Of a DNA stretch of 50,458 nucleotides, positions 37,413 through 45,930 are shown one piece after another. The stretch spans positions 1 to 50,458 of IMG/VR virus record IMGVR_UViG_3300045283_000155. The stretch is one strand, 5' to 3'. This DNA is from a virus. Made by a program: the position numbers and the translations under genes. The number at the start of each line of letters is the position of its first letter. Positions within the stretch are counted from its first letter, which is position 1. Under the pieces are notes generated by a model. The model made no database searches, had not been told where the DNA came from, and saw only the letters and a program-made list of their open reading frames with translations.

Positions 37413-37441
37413 GCTCCCCGCACCACAGGGATGCGGGGAGC
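37413..37441 (+). terminator. Second hairpin in the terminase-portal gap
   Basis: Ten-base stem GCTCCCCGCA/TGCGGGGAGC with a 9-base loop and no T-run. Between the terminase stop and the 35-bp duplicated start cassette. Confidence 0.5.
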
Positions 37442-37458
37442 TGTCCCGACTATACGAC

Positions 37459-37493
37459 AGGAAGTGTTTGTGTGACGTCAGTTCTTGACCGTG
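37459..37493 (+). repeat. 35-bp duplicated gene-start cassette, copy 1
   Basis: Identical to 37704-37738. Contains AGGAAG, GTG and the codons for VTSVLDR, so two unrelated small genes begin with the same RBS and first residues. Confidence 0.9.
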
Positions 37494-37666
37494 CGAAGCA
37501 ATTCATCGACGACGTGATTCGGATCAACGAGGAACACGGTATGCGGACGGTCATCTCAGAAGAGACCTATAACGAGGCCGTCCGCTCGGCCGCGAATGCA
37601 TACAAGCGGCTGAACCGTTCGGCGTCCGCCGAGCAACATTGGCGCGGATTTCCCGCGCAACCCTGA
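37472..37666 (+). CDS. Hypothetical small protein
   Basis: 64 residues, GTG start in the duplicated cassette. MTSVLDRAKQFIDDVIRINE, then ISEETYNEAVRSAANAYKRL: helical. No known domain. Confidence 0.6.
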   Translation: MTSVLDRAKQFIDDVIRINEEHGMRTVISEETYNEAVRSAANAYKRLNRSASAEQHWRGFPAQP

Positions 37667-37703
37667 CACGTTCGCCGAACGGTCCAACTCGCAGTCTAAC
37701 CCT

Positions 37704-37738
37704 AGGAAGTGTTTGTGTGACGTCAGTTCTTGACCGTG
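37704..37738 (+). repeat. 35-bp duplicated gene-start cassette, copy 2
   Basis: Exact repeat of 37459-37493, supplying the start of the membrane protein gene at 37717. Confidence 0.9.
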
Positions 37739-37941
37739 TCCCGGTCAGCCGAATCACCACCCAAGCGAAACAGGTCCACGCCGGCCGCACCGCGTTGACC
37801 CTCATCGCTGGGCTGTTCTTTGTGCTGGGCTGGGTGACGTTCAAGACGTTCGCTGTGCTGTGGTTGGCGATCGTATGGTGCGCGGTGGCGTGCCGTGAGG
37901 GTTGGCGGGAAGCGAAGAAACCGAGGCGTCCGCATGCCTGA
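37717..37941 (+). CDS. Small membrane protein
   Basis: 74 residues. Shares VTSVLDR with the previous gene, then has two hydrophobic stretches (ALTLIAGLFFVLGWVTF and VLWLAIVWCAVAC) and a basic end (GWREAKKPRRPH). Unusual as a membrane protein in a head-gene operon; could act on host envelope or DNA entry. Unknown. Confidence 0.6.
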   Translation: MTSVLDRVPVSRITTQAKQVHAGRTALTLIAGLFFVLGWVTFKTFAVLWLAIVWCAVACREGWREAKKPRRPHA

Positions 37942-38137
37942 TCTGCCAACGCATAAGGAGCTTCCACGCGACGTCAACGTGGCGCTCCATGTCGACTTGG
38001 ATGCGGCGGCAGCCTCGGGCGATGCCTACGCGTTGGCTCTTGGCCGGATGATTCAGGCCTCGGTTCGCGTGTTCCTCGACAAGGAGGCTGGCCCGGGCTC
38101 CCATTGCGGGTTGCCGGAGGAGCCACACCAGCTATGA
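37934..38137 (+). CDS. Hypothetical small protein
   Basis: 67 residues. MPDLPTHKELPRDVNVALHV, then a helical, Ala-rich section. Overlaps both neighbours. Unknown. Confidence 0.55.
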   Translation: MPDLPTHKELPRDVNVALHVDLDAAAASGDAYALALGRMIQASVRVFLDKEAGPGSHCGLPEEPHQL

Positions 38138-38460
38138 CTCGATATCTGGTGGACATCGACGAAGAACTCTTAACAGAGCAGCCGTCCTTAGATTTTCCTG
38201 CCGACTGGCGAATCGTCGAAATTGGCCCCGGGGTGGGGCCTCACCTTCGACGATGTGTCGTTGAGGACGGCAGTGCCCCGGCTGAGCTTGAAGGGCACCT
38301 CATCGACCCGACGATGCAGCGCGGCGCCGACGGCACCGTCAAAGTCGTATCTAGGACAGACCGCGGGTTCAGCGTCCCCATCAACTGGAAACCCGGCCAA
38401 GTTGAGCACATTCGGGCGTTACTCCGAGAGGCTGCTGATGGGGCTGTTGGAGCGGGTTAA
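38134..38460 (+). CDS. Hypothetical protein before portal
   Basis: 108 residues, ATGA overlap. Mixed alpha/beta (VDIDEELLTEQPSLDFPADW; VSRTDRGFSVPINWKPGQVE). Overlaps the portal start by 23 bases. Unknown. Confidence 0.6.
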   Translation: MTRYLVDIDEELLTEQPSLDFPADWRIVEIGPGVGPHLRRCVVEDGSAPAELEGHLIDPTMQRGADGTVKVVSRTDRGFSVPINWKPGQVEHIRALLREAADGAVGAG

Positions 38461-39820
38461 CACCCAGGTCGGCCCAGTCGCCGGACGGCCCCTCAACCTG
38501 TCCCTGGACGAATACGCGTCCTGGTTCTCGTATGGGGGCGCGAACTATCCGCTGCTGCAAACCACCTACAGCGGCATCGATCAGGAACGGATCGCGTGGA
38601 CCGCTGACGCGGCAGCGAAACGTTCCGGCCCGGTGTTCGCGTTGGTGTTGGCGCGGATGCAGGTTTTTTCACAGATCCGCTTTCAATGGACGATGTTCTC
38701 CGGTGCGCAGCCGGGGGACTTGTTCGGCACCCGCGATTTGAAGGTCCTCGAAAACCCGTGGCCAGGTGGGGTAACCGCCGACCTACTTGCCCGCATGGAA
38801 TGGGACGCCTCCGCCTCCGGGCAGGCATACATCAGGCGGAACGCCAACACCCTCCACCGCCTGTATCCGGCGTGGGTGACCATCGCGATGGGCTCACAGG
38901 AGGACGCCGAATCACCCTGGACCGCACCGGACACCACCGTAGCCGGCTATCTGTGGAACCCGCCCAGCGGTAAAGCCCGGTTCTTCACCCCAGAACAAAT
39001 CTGCCACTACGCACCGATCCCCGACCCTGACCGGCATTTCCTCGGCCAATCATGGATCACACCCGTGTTGCGCGAGTTGCAGGGCGATCAGGCGTCAACG
39101 GAGCACAAGTACCGGTTTTTTGAGAACGCAGCGACTCCGAACCTGGCGATCAAGTTCGACCCGTCCATCGGTGTCGACATGGTCCGCCAATTCAAAGAAC
39201 TGTTGGAGACGGAGTACCGCGGCGTCGCCAACGCCTACAAAACGATGTTCCTCGGTGGCGGCGCTGATCCGGTAACGATCGGATCCACGTTCAAAGACAT
39301 GGACTACGCCGTCGTGCAGGGCCGCGCCGAGTCCAGGTTGGCCGCAGCAGCCGGTGTCCCCCCGTCGTGGGTCGGGTTCGCTGAGGGCCTAGAAGGCAGC
39401 GCCCTTAACGCTGGCAACTTTGGTGCAGCGCGGCGTCGGTTCTCTGACGGGACGATGGCCCATTTGTGGGGTAACGCGTCGTCCTCGTTGCAGCAGATCA
39501 TGCAAACCCCGCCCGGCGCCTCCCTCTGGTATGACGACCGGATCCCGTTCATGCGGGAAGACGCCTCCGACATTGCTGCTATCCAAACAGCTGAAGCAGC
39601 GGTTATCGCGTCACTGATCCGTGAGGGCTTCGAACCGCCTTCAGTTGTGAAAGCCGTCAAAAACAATGACTGGACAGCGTTGAAGCATTCCGGCCTGCTC
39701 AGTGTGCAGCTGCAACCACCGGGCTCGGCAACTAAACAACTAGACCCGGGGATGCCTGATCCGATGAAGATGCCCGACATGGCGGGAGCCAACGGGAACG
39801 GGAATGGGGCACGTAAATGA
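38438..39820 (+). CDS. Portal protein
   Basis: 460 residues from ATG 38438, preceded by CGAGAGG; longer in-frame openings upstream overlap another gene. HK97-family portal signatures: AKRSGPVFALVLARMQVFSQ near the N-terminus, QAYIRRNANTLHRLYPAWV, FTPEQICHYAPIPDPD, then AVVQGRAESRLAAAAGVPPS and WYDDRIPFMREDASD. Forms the dodecameric vertex through which terminase pumps DNA. Its stop overlaps the protease start as ATGA. Confidence 0.9.
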   Translation: MGLLERVNTQVGPVAGRPLNLSLDEYASWFSYGGANYPLLQTTYSGIDQERIAWTADAAAKRSGPVFALVLARMQVFSQIRFQWTMFSGAQPGDLFGTRDLKVLENPWPGGVTADLLARMEWDASASGQAYIRRNANTLHRLYPAWVTIAMGSQEDAESPWTAPDTTVAGYLWNPPSGKARFFTPEQICHYAPIPDPDRHFLGQSWITPVLRELQGDQASTEHKYRFFENAATPNLAIKFDPSIGVDMVRQFKELLETEYRGVANAYKTMFLGGGADPVTIGSTFKDMDYAVVQGRAESRLAAAAGVPPSWVGFAEGLEGSALNAGNFGAARRRFSDGTMAHLWGNASSSLQQIMQTPPGASLWYDDRIPFMREDASDIAAIQTAEAAVIASLIREGFEPPSVVKAVKNNDWTALKHSGLLSVQLQPPGSATKQLDPGMPDPMKMPDMAGANGNGNGARK

Positions 39821-42165
39821 CGGCACGGCGCGAGCGTGACGGCCAGGGCTGGTACCGGATCACCAACCTAGATGGCGGTCCGTCACAAATCCTGATCTAC
39901 GACGAGATCGGGTTTTGGGGAGTGACTGCGCAACAGTTTCTCCACGATCTGGGGGCGGTGAACGGCCCCGTCGATGTGCACATCAACAGCCCCGGCGGCG
40001 ACGTCTTCGACGCCTATGCCATCTACAACGCTCTGGTTGCCCGACCCGGGGTGACCACGGTGGTGGATTCGTTGGCCGCGTCGGCCGCCTCGGTGATCGC
40101 GATGGCGGGTGAACAACGGTTGATGGCCCGCACCTCCCAGATGATGATCCACGACGCGTTCGCTGTCGCCGAGGGCGGTGGTAAGGACCTACGGCATATG
40201 GCTGACCGGCTCGACACTGTGTCGGGGCAGATCGCCGGCGTGTACGCGGACACCGCCGGCGGGCAGCCCGACTATTGGCGTGGGCTCATGTCCGCGGAAA
40301 CGTGGTTCACCCCGCAACAGGCTTTCGAGGCCGGTTTGATTACTGGTATCACCGGGGCCGCGCGAGAACCCGCGGCCGCTGCTACAGCCTCAGCCCCCCA
40401 TCCACGTGGGGGGCTTCTTAACGCCAACACGTCGATCCAGCCGACCGGTTGGGATCCGGACGGCGACGGCGACGACGACTCCGCCCCCCAGACGGATACC
40501 GACAACTCCCACTGGGATGCGGACGGGAACCAAACCAAATCAGTGCCAGGTCGGCCGATGCCGGGGCAGCCCCCCATCGAGCAGCCAACACCCAACAACC
40601 AAGCAAGTGCGGCGCCTGCGCCCGCAAACAACGGAAAGGGAAACCCCATGCCAGATGATCTGGGCGCGCTGACCATCGAAGGCCGCCGCACCCGCATCCC
40701 CGAAATCACCAACGAGCTGAGCGACATCGCCGGTCGGTGGCCGGCGTCGGTGTTGCCTGCCGACATTCAGGCGAAGTGGAACGACCTCGTGAAGGAGCGT
40801 CGGGAGCATCAGGAGGCGTTGGATGCGGTTGATGCCCGTAACGCGATCCTCGCGGAGCATTACGCCGCCAACCCGAACACCCACGATGTATCACTGACCC
40901 CCGGCGTGGACAACGGCCCCGCGCCGGGCACCTCGAACGCTAACGGCCGGCAGTCCTTCGGTGCCCCGAACGTGCACATCCGCGGTGACATTTACAACCT
41001 GGGTGCGATCCGGCAGCAGGCCAGCAACGAGGAGCAGCTACCCGGCCTGTACCGGGACTACGCGATGCGGGCCATCGAGGAGCACACATTCCCCGGCGCC
41101 ACCAAACTTGGTTCCAGCCGGGAAACGATGCAGGCCAACTGCGAGAAGCAGCTATACGTCACCGACGACACAACCGGCTGGGTCGCGCGGCGGATCCTCG
41201 CCACCGGCTCACCTGATTATCTGCGGGCCTACACCGCTGCGCTGAAATCGGGCAGGGCGCCAGGCGGGCGAGACGGCGAAATCCTGAACTTGGGTGAGTC
41301 CGACTCGGGTTCGTTCGCGGTTCCGTTCCAACTGGACCCGACCGTGATCCTCGTGTCGAACGGGGCGATCAACCCGCTGCGGCAGATCAGCCGGGTAGAG
41401 CAGATCACCGGGAAAGAATTCGACCTTGTCACCTCCACCGGTGTCACTGTGTCCCGTAAGGCGGAGTTCGCGCCTGAAACTTCCGTCGCACCGACCCTCC
41501 TGCAGCCCACGTTGCAGCCCAAACGCGTGTCGGCGTGGATCCCGTTCTCCGTCGAGTTGGAAGGCGACTGGTCCGGTCTGCAGGCGTCGATGATGGCACT
41601 GCTGAGTGACGCGAAAGACGTGGAAGAGTCGAACTCGTTCACGTTGGGCGCGGGTACTGGTGTGACCGCGGGTGGTGTCGTCACCCTCCAGTCAGGTGGT
41701 TCCCTCGTAACGTTGACCGGCGGCGTCTCAACCCTGTCGTTCAAAGACCCGGAAACACTCGAATCGGCGATGGCCCCCCGGTTCCGTGTAGCCGCCTCCT
41801 ATCTGGCATCGAAAACCACCTACAACAAATATCGGAACCTGTTCGCTGCGCAGACCGGATTCGCGACCGACCCGTGGAACCGGCCCACCCTCGGCCAGCC
41901 CCGCGAACTTTGGGGATACCCCGCGTACGAAGACTCCGACATGGTCGCCACCAACGTCACCGGCGACAAAGTCCTGTTGATGGGCGACTTCGGCCACGGC
42001 TTCCTCATCGTTGACCGTGTTGGGATGAATGTTGAGCTTGTCCCGACCGTCTTCGGCGCGGCCCAGGGCCAGTTCCCGACCGGTACCCGCGGTTACTTCG
42101 CTTGGTGGAGAAATAACTCGACTGTCCTGATCCTGAACGCGTTCCGTCTCGGCGTCGTCGGCTAG
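39817..42165 (+). CDS. ClpP-like head protease fused to major capsid protein
   Basis: 782 residues. Residues 1-190: ClpP-type prohead protease with VHINSPGGDVFDAYAIYNAL, catalytic Ser in DSLAASAASVIAMAG, His in MMIHDAF. Residues about 190-277: acidic, Pro/Asn-rich linker. Residues 278-782: scaffold-like coiled coil (LTIEGRRTRI, VKERREHQEALDAV), then an HK97-fold capsid protein (LRQISRVEQITGKEFDLVTS; YAFW-type end FAWWRNNSTVLILNAF). An internal in-frame ATG at 40648 with GGAAAGGG seven bases upstream would give a separate 505-residue capsid protein. So one gene probably yields both fusion and free capsid subunits. Confidence 0.9.
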   Translation: MTARRERDGQGWYRITNLDGGPSQILIYDEIGFWGVTAQQFLHDLGAVNGPVDVHINSPGGDVFDAYAIYNALVARPGVTTVVDSLAASAASVIAMAGEQRLMARTSQMMIHDAFAVAEGGGKDLRHMADRLDTVSGQIAGVYADTAGGQPDYWRGLMSAETWFTPQQAFEAGLITGITGAAREPAAAATASAPHPRGGLLNANTSIQPTGWDPDGDGDDDSAPQTDTDNSHWDADGNQTKSVPGRPMPGQPPIEQPTPNNQASAAPAPANNGKGNPMPDDLGALTIEGRRTRIPEITNELSDIAGRWPASVLPADIQAKWNDLVKERREHQEALDAVDARNAILAEHYAANPNTHDVSLTPGVDNGPAPGTSNANGRQSFGAPNVHIRGDIYNLGAIRQQASNEEQLPGLYRDYAMRAIEEHTFPGATKLGSSRETMQANCEKQLYVTDDTTGWVARRILATGSPDYLRAYTAALKSGRAPGGRDGEILNLGESDSGSFAVPFQLDPTVILVSNGAINPLRQISRVEQITGKEFDLVTSTGVTVSRKAEFAPETSVAPTLLQPTLQPKRVSAWIPFSVELEGDWSGLQASMMALLSDAKDVEESNSFTLGAGTGVTAGGVVTLQSGGSLVTLTGGVSTLSFKDPETLESAMAPRFRVAASYLASKTTYNKYRNLFAAQTGFATDPWNRPTLGQPRELWGYPAYEDSDMVATNVTGDKVLLMGDFGHGFLIVDRVGMNVELVPTVFGAAQGQFPTGTRGYFAWWRNNSTVLILNAFRLGVVG
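40392..40415 (+). other. Terminator-like hairpin inside the fusion linker
   Basis: Perfect 8-bp stem AGCCCCCC/GGGGGGCT (40392-40399, 40408-40415) followed by TCTTAA. It lies where separate protease and capsid genes would normally meet; may be a relic, a pause or recoding element. Two six-base homopolymers also make it sequencing-error-prone. Confidence 0.6.
40631..40650 (+). promoter_or_regulatory. Internal ribosome-binding site and start for free capsid protein
   Basis: ACGGAAAGGGAAACCCCATG: a purine-rich Shine-Dalgarno with seven bases to an in-frame ATG. The protein from here (MPDDLGALTIEGRR) begins exactly at the scaffold-like domain. Confidence 0.65.
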
Positions 42166-42176
42166 TCCACATACGG

Positions 42177-42209
42177 AGCGGGGGCCGAACCCCTCCCCGG
42201 CCCCCCGCT
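42177..42209 (+). terminator. Hairpin after the capsid gene
   Basis: AGCGGGGGCCG pairs with CGGCCCCCCGCT (one-base bulge) with an 8-10 base loop, then TCACCC. Downstream of the most abundant virion gene; may trim or attenuate the transcript. Confidence 0.55.
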
Positions 42210-42232
42210 TCACCCAAACGAAAGGCAGGCCG

Positions 42233-42451
42233 ATGGCCGCTGACGACATTCTCATCGCAGTCGAATCGGTCCTCACCGAAGTCGACGGCGAAAACGTGTA
42301 CATCACCGAAGGGGACCTCGCTGAGGCAGGTGCCGCGATCGTCAAAGGCCGGGAGCATCTGTTCGAACCCATCACGGTCAAATACAAGGCGGAAACCGCT
42401 GCGCACAAGAAGGCGCAGGCGGCCGCCGACAAGGCCGCCGACAAGGGGTGA
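42233..42451 (+). CDS. Small head-module protein
   Basis: 72 residues. MAADDILIAVESVLTEVDGE, then a helical, Lys/Ala-rich end (TAAHKKAQAAADKAADKG). AAGGCAGG upstream. Common position for a small capsid-associated protein. Function unknown. Confidence 0.6.
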   Translation: MAADDILIAVESVLTEVDGENVYITEGDLAEAGAAIVKGREHLFEPITVKYKAETAAHKKAQAAADKAADKG

Positions 42452-42454
42452 CCT

Positions 42455-42745
42455 GTGGCTGCCTTTACCGTTAACCGGGCTAAACACGCCACCCTGGGTG
42501 TGTCGACAGTTGACACGGTCACGTTCCCGTCGTTCGGCACGTTCCCGTACATCAACCTGTATTTGACGAACCGTGACCCCACCACGCCCATCTTTTTCAC
42601 GATGGACGGGTCGACGCCGACCGTCAACGGGGATGATTGTTACTGCTGCGCGCCCGGTCAGGTCATGATGGTCGGATTCTCCCAAGGCGGCGCGGTGAAA
42701 CTGATCTCGGGTGCCGCAGCGGCGTACAGCATTCAGGCGAGGTGA
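42455..42745 (+). CDS. Putative head decoration or connector protein
   Basis: 96 residues, GTG start three bases after the previous stop. Beta-rich (NRAKHATLGVSTVDTVTFPS) with GSTPTVNGDDCYCCAPGQVM, a style found in actinophage small head/tail proteins. Function inferred from position. Confidence 0.6.
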   Translation: MAAFTVNRAKHATLGVSTVDTVTFPSFGTFPYINLYLTNRDPTTPIFFTMDGSTPTVNGDDCYCCAPGQVMMVGFSQGGAVKLISGAAAAYSIQAR

Positions 42746-42978
42746 ACCTCAAAAAAGGGGTTGTCTCGCGAGAAGTTCCCGTCAGAGGCGAGTTTCCTCA
42801 TGGCTGGACGATCTTTGACTTCCGTGTGGAGTTAGACCAGTTGTCTCGCATACCTACGGAGCAACGCACCGAAGCTGAGGCTCATCGGTGGTGGCAACTC
42901 ACCGAGTGGTTCAAACCCGAGGTAGGAGGGCTAGCCGTATGGCGATCGTCACGCTCGCCGAAGCCCGCGCCCAACTGA
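42742..42978 (+). CDS. Hypothetical small protein
   Basis: 78 residues, GTG start with GTGA overlap. MNLKKGVVSREVPVRGEFPH, then QRTEAEAHRWWQLTEWFKP. Overlaps the connector gene by 40 bases, more than usual here, but the opening and coupling look genuine. Confidence 0.5.
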   Translation: MNLKKGVVSREVPVRGEFPHGWTIFDFRVELDQLSRIPTEQRTEAEAHRWWQLTEWFKPEVGGLAVWRSSRSPKPAPN

Positions 42979-43514
42979 ACTACGCCGACGACGACATCGC
43001 CGACGACACCGAAATTCAAGCCTACGTCGACATGATCACCTCCGTCGTGGAGGACTACAAAGGCGAAACCATCGAAGTAGTGTCGATCGTTGACGAGCTG
43101 GAGATTTGGCCCACCTACTGGTGGCAGTACAGCAAATTCCGGTTATGGTCACCGCCGGTCATCTCCCTGACCTCGGTCGTGTCGTGGGACGGGGCTATCA
43201 CTTGGAACGTCGCTGATATGCGGGTCGCCCAATCGGCGTCAGGGTTAGTGCGGATCATGCGCGGCCCGGCCGTGACAGGACTCGTCAACGTCACCTACCA
43301 AGCCGGTTACGCCGTTGTTCCAGCCCGGTACAAACGGGGAGCCTTGTTGATCCTGCAGCATTTGTGGGAGACGCAACGCGGTGTCGGCCTCGGCGCCGGC
43401 GGGGTCGTCGGCCTCGAGGAATTACACGAACGTGGCCTAGGTGGTCCCACGATGGGGTTCTACACCCGCAAAGCGATGGAAGCGTTAGGCGCCGGCCGCC
43501 CGGTGGTGGCCTAA
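42939..43514 (+). CDS. Head-tail connector (gp6-like)
   Basis: 191 residues from ATG 42939, with GGTAGGAGGG upstream. VTLAEARAQLNYADDDIADD at the N-terminus is the signature of phage head-tail connector (gp6/YqbG-like) proteins; the middle has SPPVISLTSVVSWDG and the end YKRGALLILQHLWETQRG. Forms the ring beneath the portal. Confidence 0.82.
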   Translation: MAIVTLAEARAQLNYADDDIADDTEIQAYVDMITSVVEDYKGETIEVVSIVDELEIWPTYWWQYSKFRLWSPPVISLTSVVSWDGAITWNVADMRVAQSASGLVRIMRGPAVTGLVNVTYQAGYAVVPARYKRGALLILQHLWETQRGVGLGAGGVVGLEELHERGLGGPTMGFYTRKAMEALGAGRPVVA

Positions 43515-43973
43515 ATGGCCTGGGGCACCACCGTTTCCGCTGTGAAAGCCGCACTCGCCTCAATTTTCGATGCGGCCCTTGACGTCACAGTGATGCAAAG
43601 CCGCGGCATCAGCTCGACAGCTAAACGTGACCTCCTCGTCGTCGGTTACCAATCCGAGGATGTGCCAGCTGTTGAGGGCCGGTTCACCGTCGAGATTATG
43701 GGCGCCAACCCGCTACGAGATCAGTACGTGGTCCACAACCGGATCATGGTCGCCAGAGGCTCCGGCGACATTCTGAAAGCCGAGGCGCGGGCGTTCGCCA
43801 TCCTCGCCGCCGCTGGGTCCACGCTTGCCGGGAACCCGCGGCTAAACAACACACCCAGTGTTCTGATCGCTTCGCTCGGCGCATATTCGCTTGTGCCGGC
43901 GCAGACATCGGGCGGCGGTGCGCAGGTCACTCTCCAATTCGACGTCGAAATTGATGCTTACACCACCGTCTGA
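43515..43973 (+). CDS. Putative tail terminator or head-tail joining protein
   Basis: 152 residues, starting directly after the connector stop. Mixed alpha/beta (WGTTVSAVKAALASIFDAAL, then VTLQFDVEIDAYTTV). Position after the connector matches stopper/terminator proteins; family not recognised. Confidence 0.6.
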   Translation: MAWGTTVSAVKAALASIFDAALDVTVMQSRGISSTAKRDLLVVGYQSEDVPAVEGRFTVEIMGANPLRDQYVVHNRIMVARGSGDILKAEARAFAILAAAGSTLAGNPRLNNTPSVLIASLGAYSLVPAQTSGGGAQVTLQFDVEIDAYTTV

Positions 43974-43985
43974 AAGGGCCTTCTC

Positions 43986-44324
43986 ATGGCGTTACTTACC
44001 GCGCAGCTCGTAACCCAGGCTGGGCCCGCGACCGTATACACCGCGGTCAACGCGTCGGACACGTTCGTCCCCAGCGACAACACATTCCTAGATATCAAAA
44101 CGACCGGCACCACGATCACCGTCACCGTTGCAAGCCCAGCCACATCCACCTGCAACATGGGTGTCGCCGGCGCAAGCCACAACCTAGTCCTGTCAGCTAC
44201 CGGCACTGCGCAGTACAAGATGGGGCCCTTTCCGGTGGCCCGGTTCGCGGACCCGGTTACAGGGCTAGCAACCGTCACATATTCCCCGACGACCGGCTGC
44301 ACCGCAGCGCTGTGCCAGTTCTAG
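43986..44324 (+). CDS. Hypothetical beta-rich structural protein
   Basis: 112 residues. MALLTAQLVTQAGPATVYTA, then VASPATSTCNMGVAGASHN; an all-beta pattern of a head decoration or minor tube protein. AAAGGG upstream. Position only. Confidence 0.6.
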   Translation: MALLTAQLVTQAGPATVYTAVNASDTFVPSDNTFLDIKTTGTTITVTVASPATSTCNMGVAGASHNLVLSATGTAQYKMGPFPVARFADPVTGLATVTYSPTTGCTAALCQF

Positions 44325-44334
44325 GGAGGCACCG

Positions 44335-44691
44335 ATGACTGATGACGAAATGATTTGGGTGGACAACCCCAACCTGCCGGGGCAACGCGTCTACACGTCC
44401 CGTGGGTCGTTGGCGCACCTCGGACGGTCCGGTTGGCAGGAAGGCCCAGCCGAACTCGAACCGTCCCCAGACGAACTTGACGCGGAACTGCTCGCCGCCG
44501 CTGGTTACGGCCCGGAACCTGAACCGGAACCGGTTGACTACACCGGCTGGTTGAAAGCTGATCTGGTTGCTGAGGCTGAGTCGCGTGGGTTGGACACCAC
44601 CGGCACGAAAGATGATCTGATCGGCCGCCTCGACGGCAACGACGTGACCGCAACCGAACCCGACCAACCCGCCGAAGAATCCGCCTCGTAG
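44335..44691 (+). CDS. SAP-like domain protein in head-tail module
   Basis: 118 residues. The C-terminal half, YTGWLKADLVAEAESRGLDT then TGTKDDLIGRLDG, is a SAP/Rho-N-like helix-extension-helix motif; the N-terminus has VYTSRGSLAHLGRSGWQEG. Small proteins with this motif are common between connector and tail tube genes of actinophages. Binding partner unknown. Confidence 0.68.
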   Translation: MTDDEMIWVDNPNLPGQRVYTSRGSLAHLGRSGWQEGPAELEPSPDELDAELLAAAGYGPEPEPEPVDYTGWLKADLVAEAESRGLDTTGTKDDLIGRLDGNDVTATEPDQPAEESAS

Positions 44692-44700
44692 GAGACCAGC

Positions 44701-45189
44701 ATGGTTGCAACACCCATCGCACTACCCACTGTCTACGTGCCGGTTTCCATCCGGCACATCTGCTGGTACCCGGCGGTCGCCAACATTTCGTCGGTGACCC
44801 GCGCTGAAATCAACGCTGGCACCGACCTGACCGGAGCTATCCCCTCTGACGGGGTGAAAGGGTTCACGGTGGCCGCGGATTTCGCGGACGTCGCCACCTA
44901 CGCCGGTGGGTTGACCGCGAAAGTCTCCAAAAACACTCTCGCCGCGGCCACCTCATCGCTGGACTTCCTCATGTCGTTGACGTCCTCCGATGTGCGTACC
45001 CTGCTGACCCGCGGCCTGTCCGGGTTTATCGGGATGCAATGGGAAGGTGACGTCCCCGCGCGGAAGCAGACCGTGTTTTCGGTGACGGTCGCGTCGCAGT
45101 CACCGCAACCAGACGGCGGCAACCCGGCGCGGATCACGATCGAGTTCGCCCTGTTGGCGTTCAACGAGATGCAGGCCATCCCAGCCTGA
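44701..45189 (+). CDS. Putative major tail protein
   Basis: 162 residues with TAGGAGACC upstream. Begins MVATPIALPTVYVPVSIRHI; contains RAEINAGTDLTGAI and FSVTVASQSPQPDGGNPARI, typical of tail tube proteins that set residues for beta-barrel ring stacking. Position just before a tail completion protein, chaperone and tape measure supports the call. Confidence 0.78.
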   Translation: MVATPIALPTVYVPVSIRHICWYPAVANISSVTRAEINAGTDLTGAIPSDGVKGFTVAADFADVATYAGGLTAKVSKNTLAAATSSLDFLMSLTSSDVRTLLTRGLSGFIGMQWEGDVPARKQTVFSVTVASQSPQPDGGNPARITIEFALLAFNEMQAIPA

Positions 45190-45617
45190 TGGCCGCTGGA
45201 ATCGAATTCAAGGTCGACACGACCGACGCGCAACGACTGTCATCCGATCTGCGGACCGCCGCCGGTCGGCTACCGGACGCGTTACGTCGTGGGGTGCGGG
45301 CCGCCGCTGAACCGGTCGCCGCCGGTATTCGGGCTGAGGCAGCATGGTCGACCAGGATCCCGGGCGCCGTTTCCGTCCGCGTCGAAGGTAACGCGGCAGT
45401 AGTGTCCATCGACTCGAGGATCGCACCGGAAGCGGGGCCGCTCAACAACCGCGGCCAAGCCGGCACATTCACCCACCCCGTCTACGGCAACGACTGGACC
45501 GTTGAGCAGCAGGCCCGCCCGTTCCTCGTCGAAGGTGCGCTCCGGGGGCAGGCTGAGGCTGACCGGCGGGTAGCTGCGATGCTCACCCAATGGGAACGGA
45601 ACGCCGGATTCAAATGA
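45189..45617 (+). CDS. HK97 gp10-like tail completion protein
   Basis: 142 residues, starting on the last base of the previous stop. IEFKVDTTDAQRLSSDLRTA then GRLPDALRRGVRAAAEPVAA and FLVEGALRGQAEADRRVAAM form the helical HK97 gp10/minor tail completion family. Normally located near the connector but here after the tail tube gene. Confidence 0.72.
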   Translation: MAAGIEFKVDTTDAQRLSSDLRTAAGRLPDALRRGVRAAAEPVAAGIRAEAAWSTRIPGAVSVRVEGNAAVVSIDSRIAPEAGPLNNRGQAGTFTHPVYGNDWTVEQQARPFLVEGALRGQAEADRRVAAMLTQWERNAGFK

Positions 45618-45627
45618 TGGGACTCGG

Positions 45628-45930
45628 ATGCTCGTAAATGTGATCTATTACGAGGAGAAGTGGGACAACTGGGATTGGGAGGAACTCAGCGTTCAGGAGA
45701 TGCTTCTGATCGAGGAGGAAACCGGGTTCGCCCGCATCCAAGGCCCCGACTCGCTTCTCGCCTCCGCCTACGCACACGAAGCTAGAGGCGCGCAGGCGCT
45801 GATTTGGTGGCTACGCGGTCATAAAGGCCACTCGAGGGCGTTGGGTGAGTTGAAACCGGGGAAGCTGCGGATTGAGCTGGTCCCGGAGGACCCTTTCGAG
45901 GAGAGTTCCGAGGAGACCGAGACCGACTGA
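45628..45930 (+). CDS. Tail assembly chaperone (zero-frame product)
   Basis: 100 residues: NWDWEELSVQEMLLIEEETG in the middle and a highly acidic C-terminus (EDPFEESSEETETD). Length, acidity and place directly before the tape measure match the lambda G-type chaperone that coats the tape measure. A slippery CCCTTTC near its end would add a second-frame domain. Confidence 0.8.
   Translation: MLVNVIYYEEKWDNWDWEELSVQEMLLIEEETGFARIQGPDSLLASAYAHEARGAQALIWWLRGHKGHSRALGELKPGKLRIELVPEDPFEESSEETETD

Noticed and set aside
41728-42627. Leftward 299-codon open frame
   Set aside because: Covers the capsid C-terminus and two small head genes on the opposite strand; no promoter or ribosome site.
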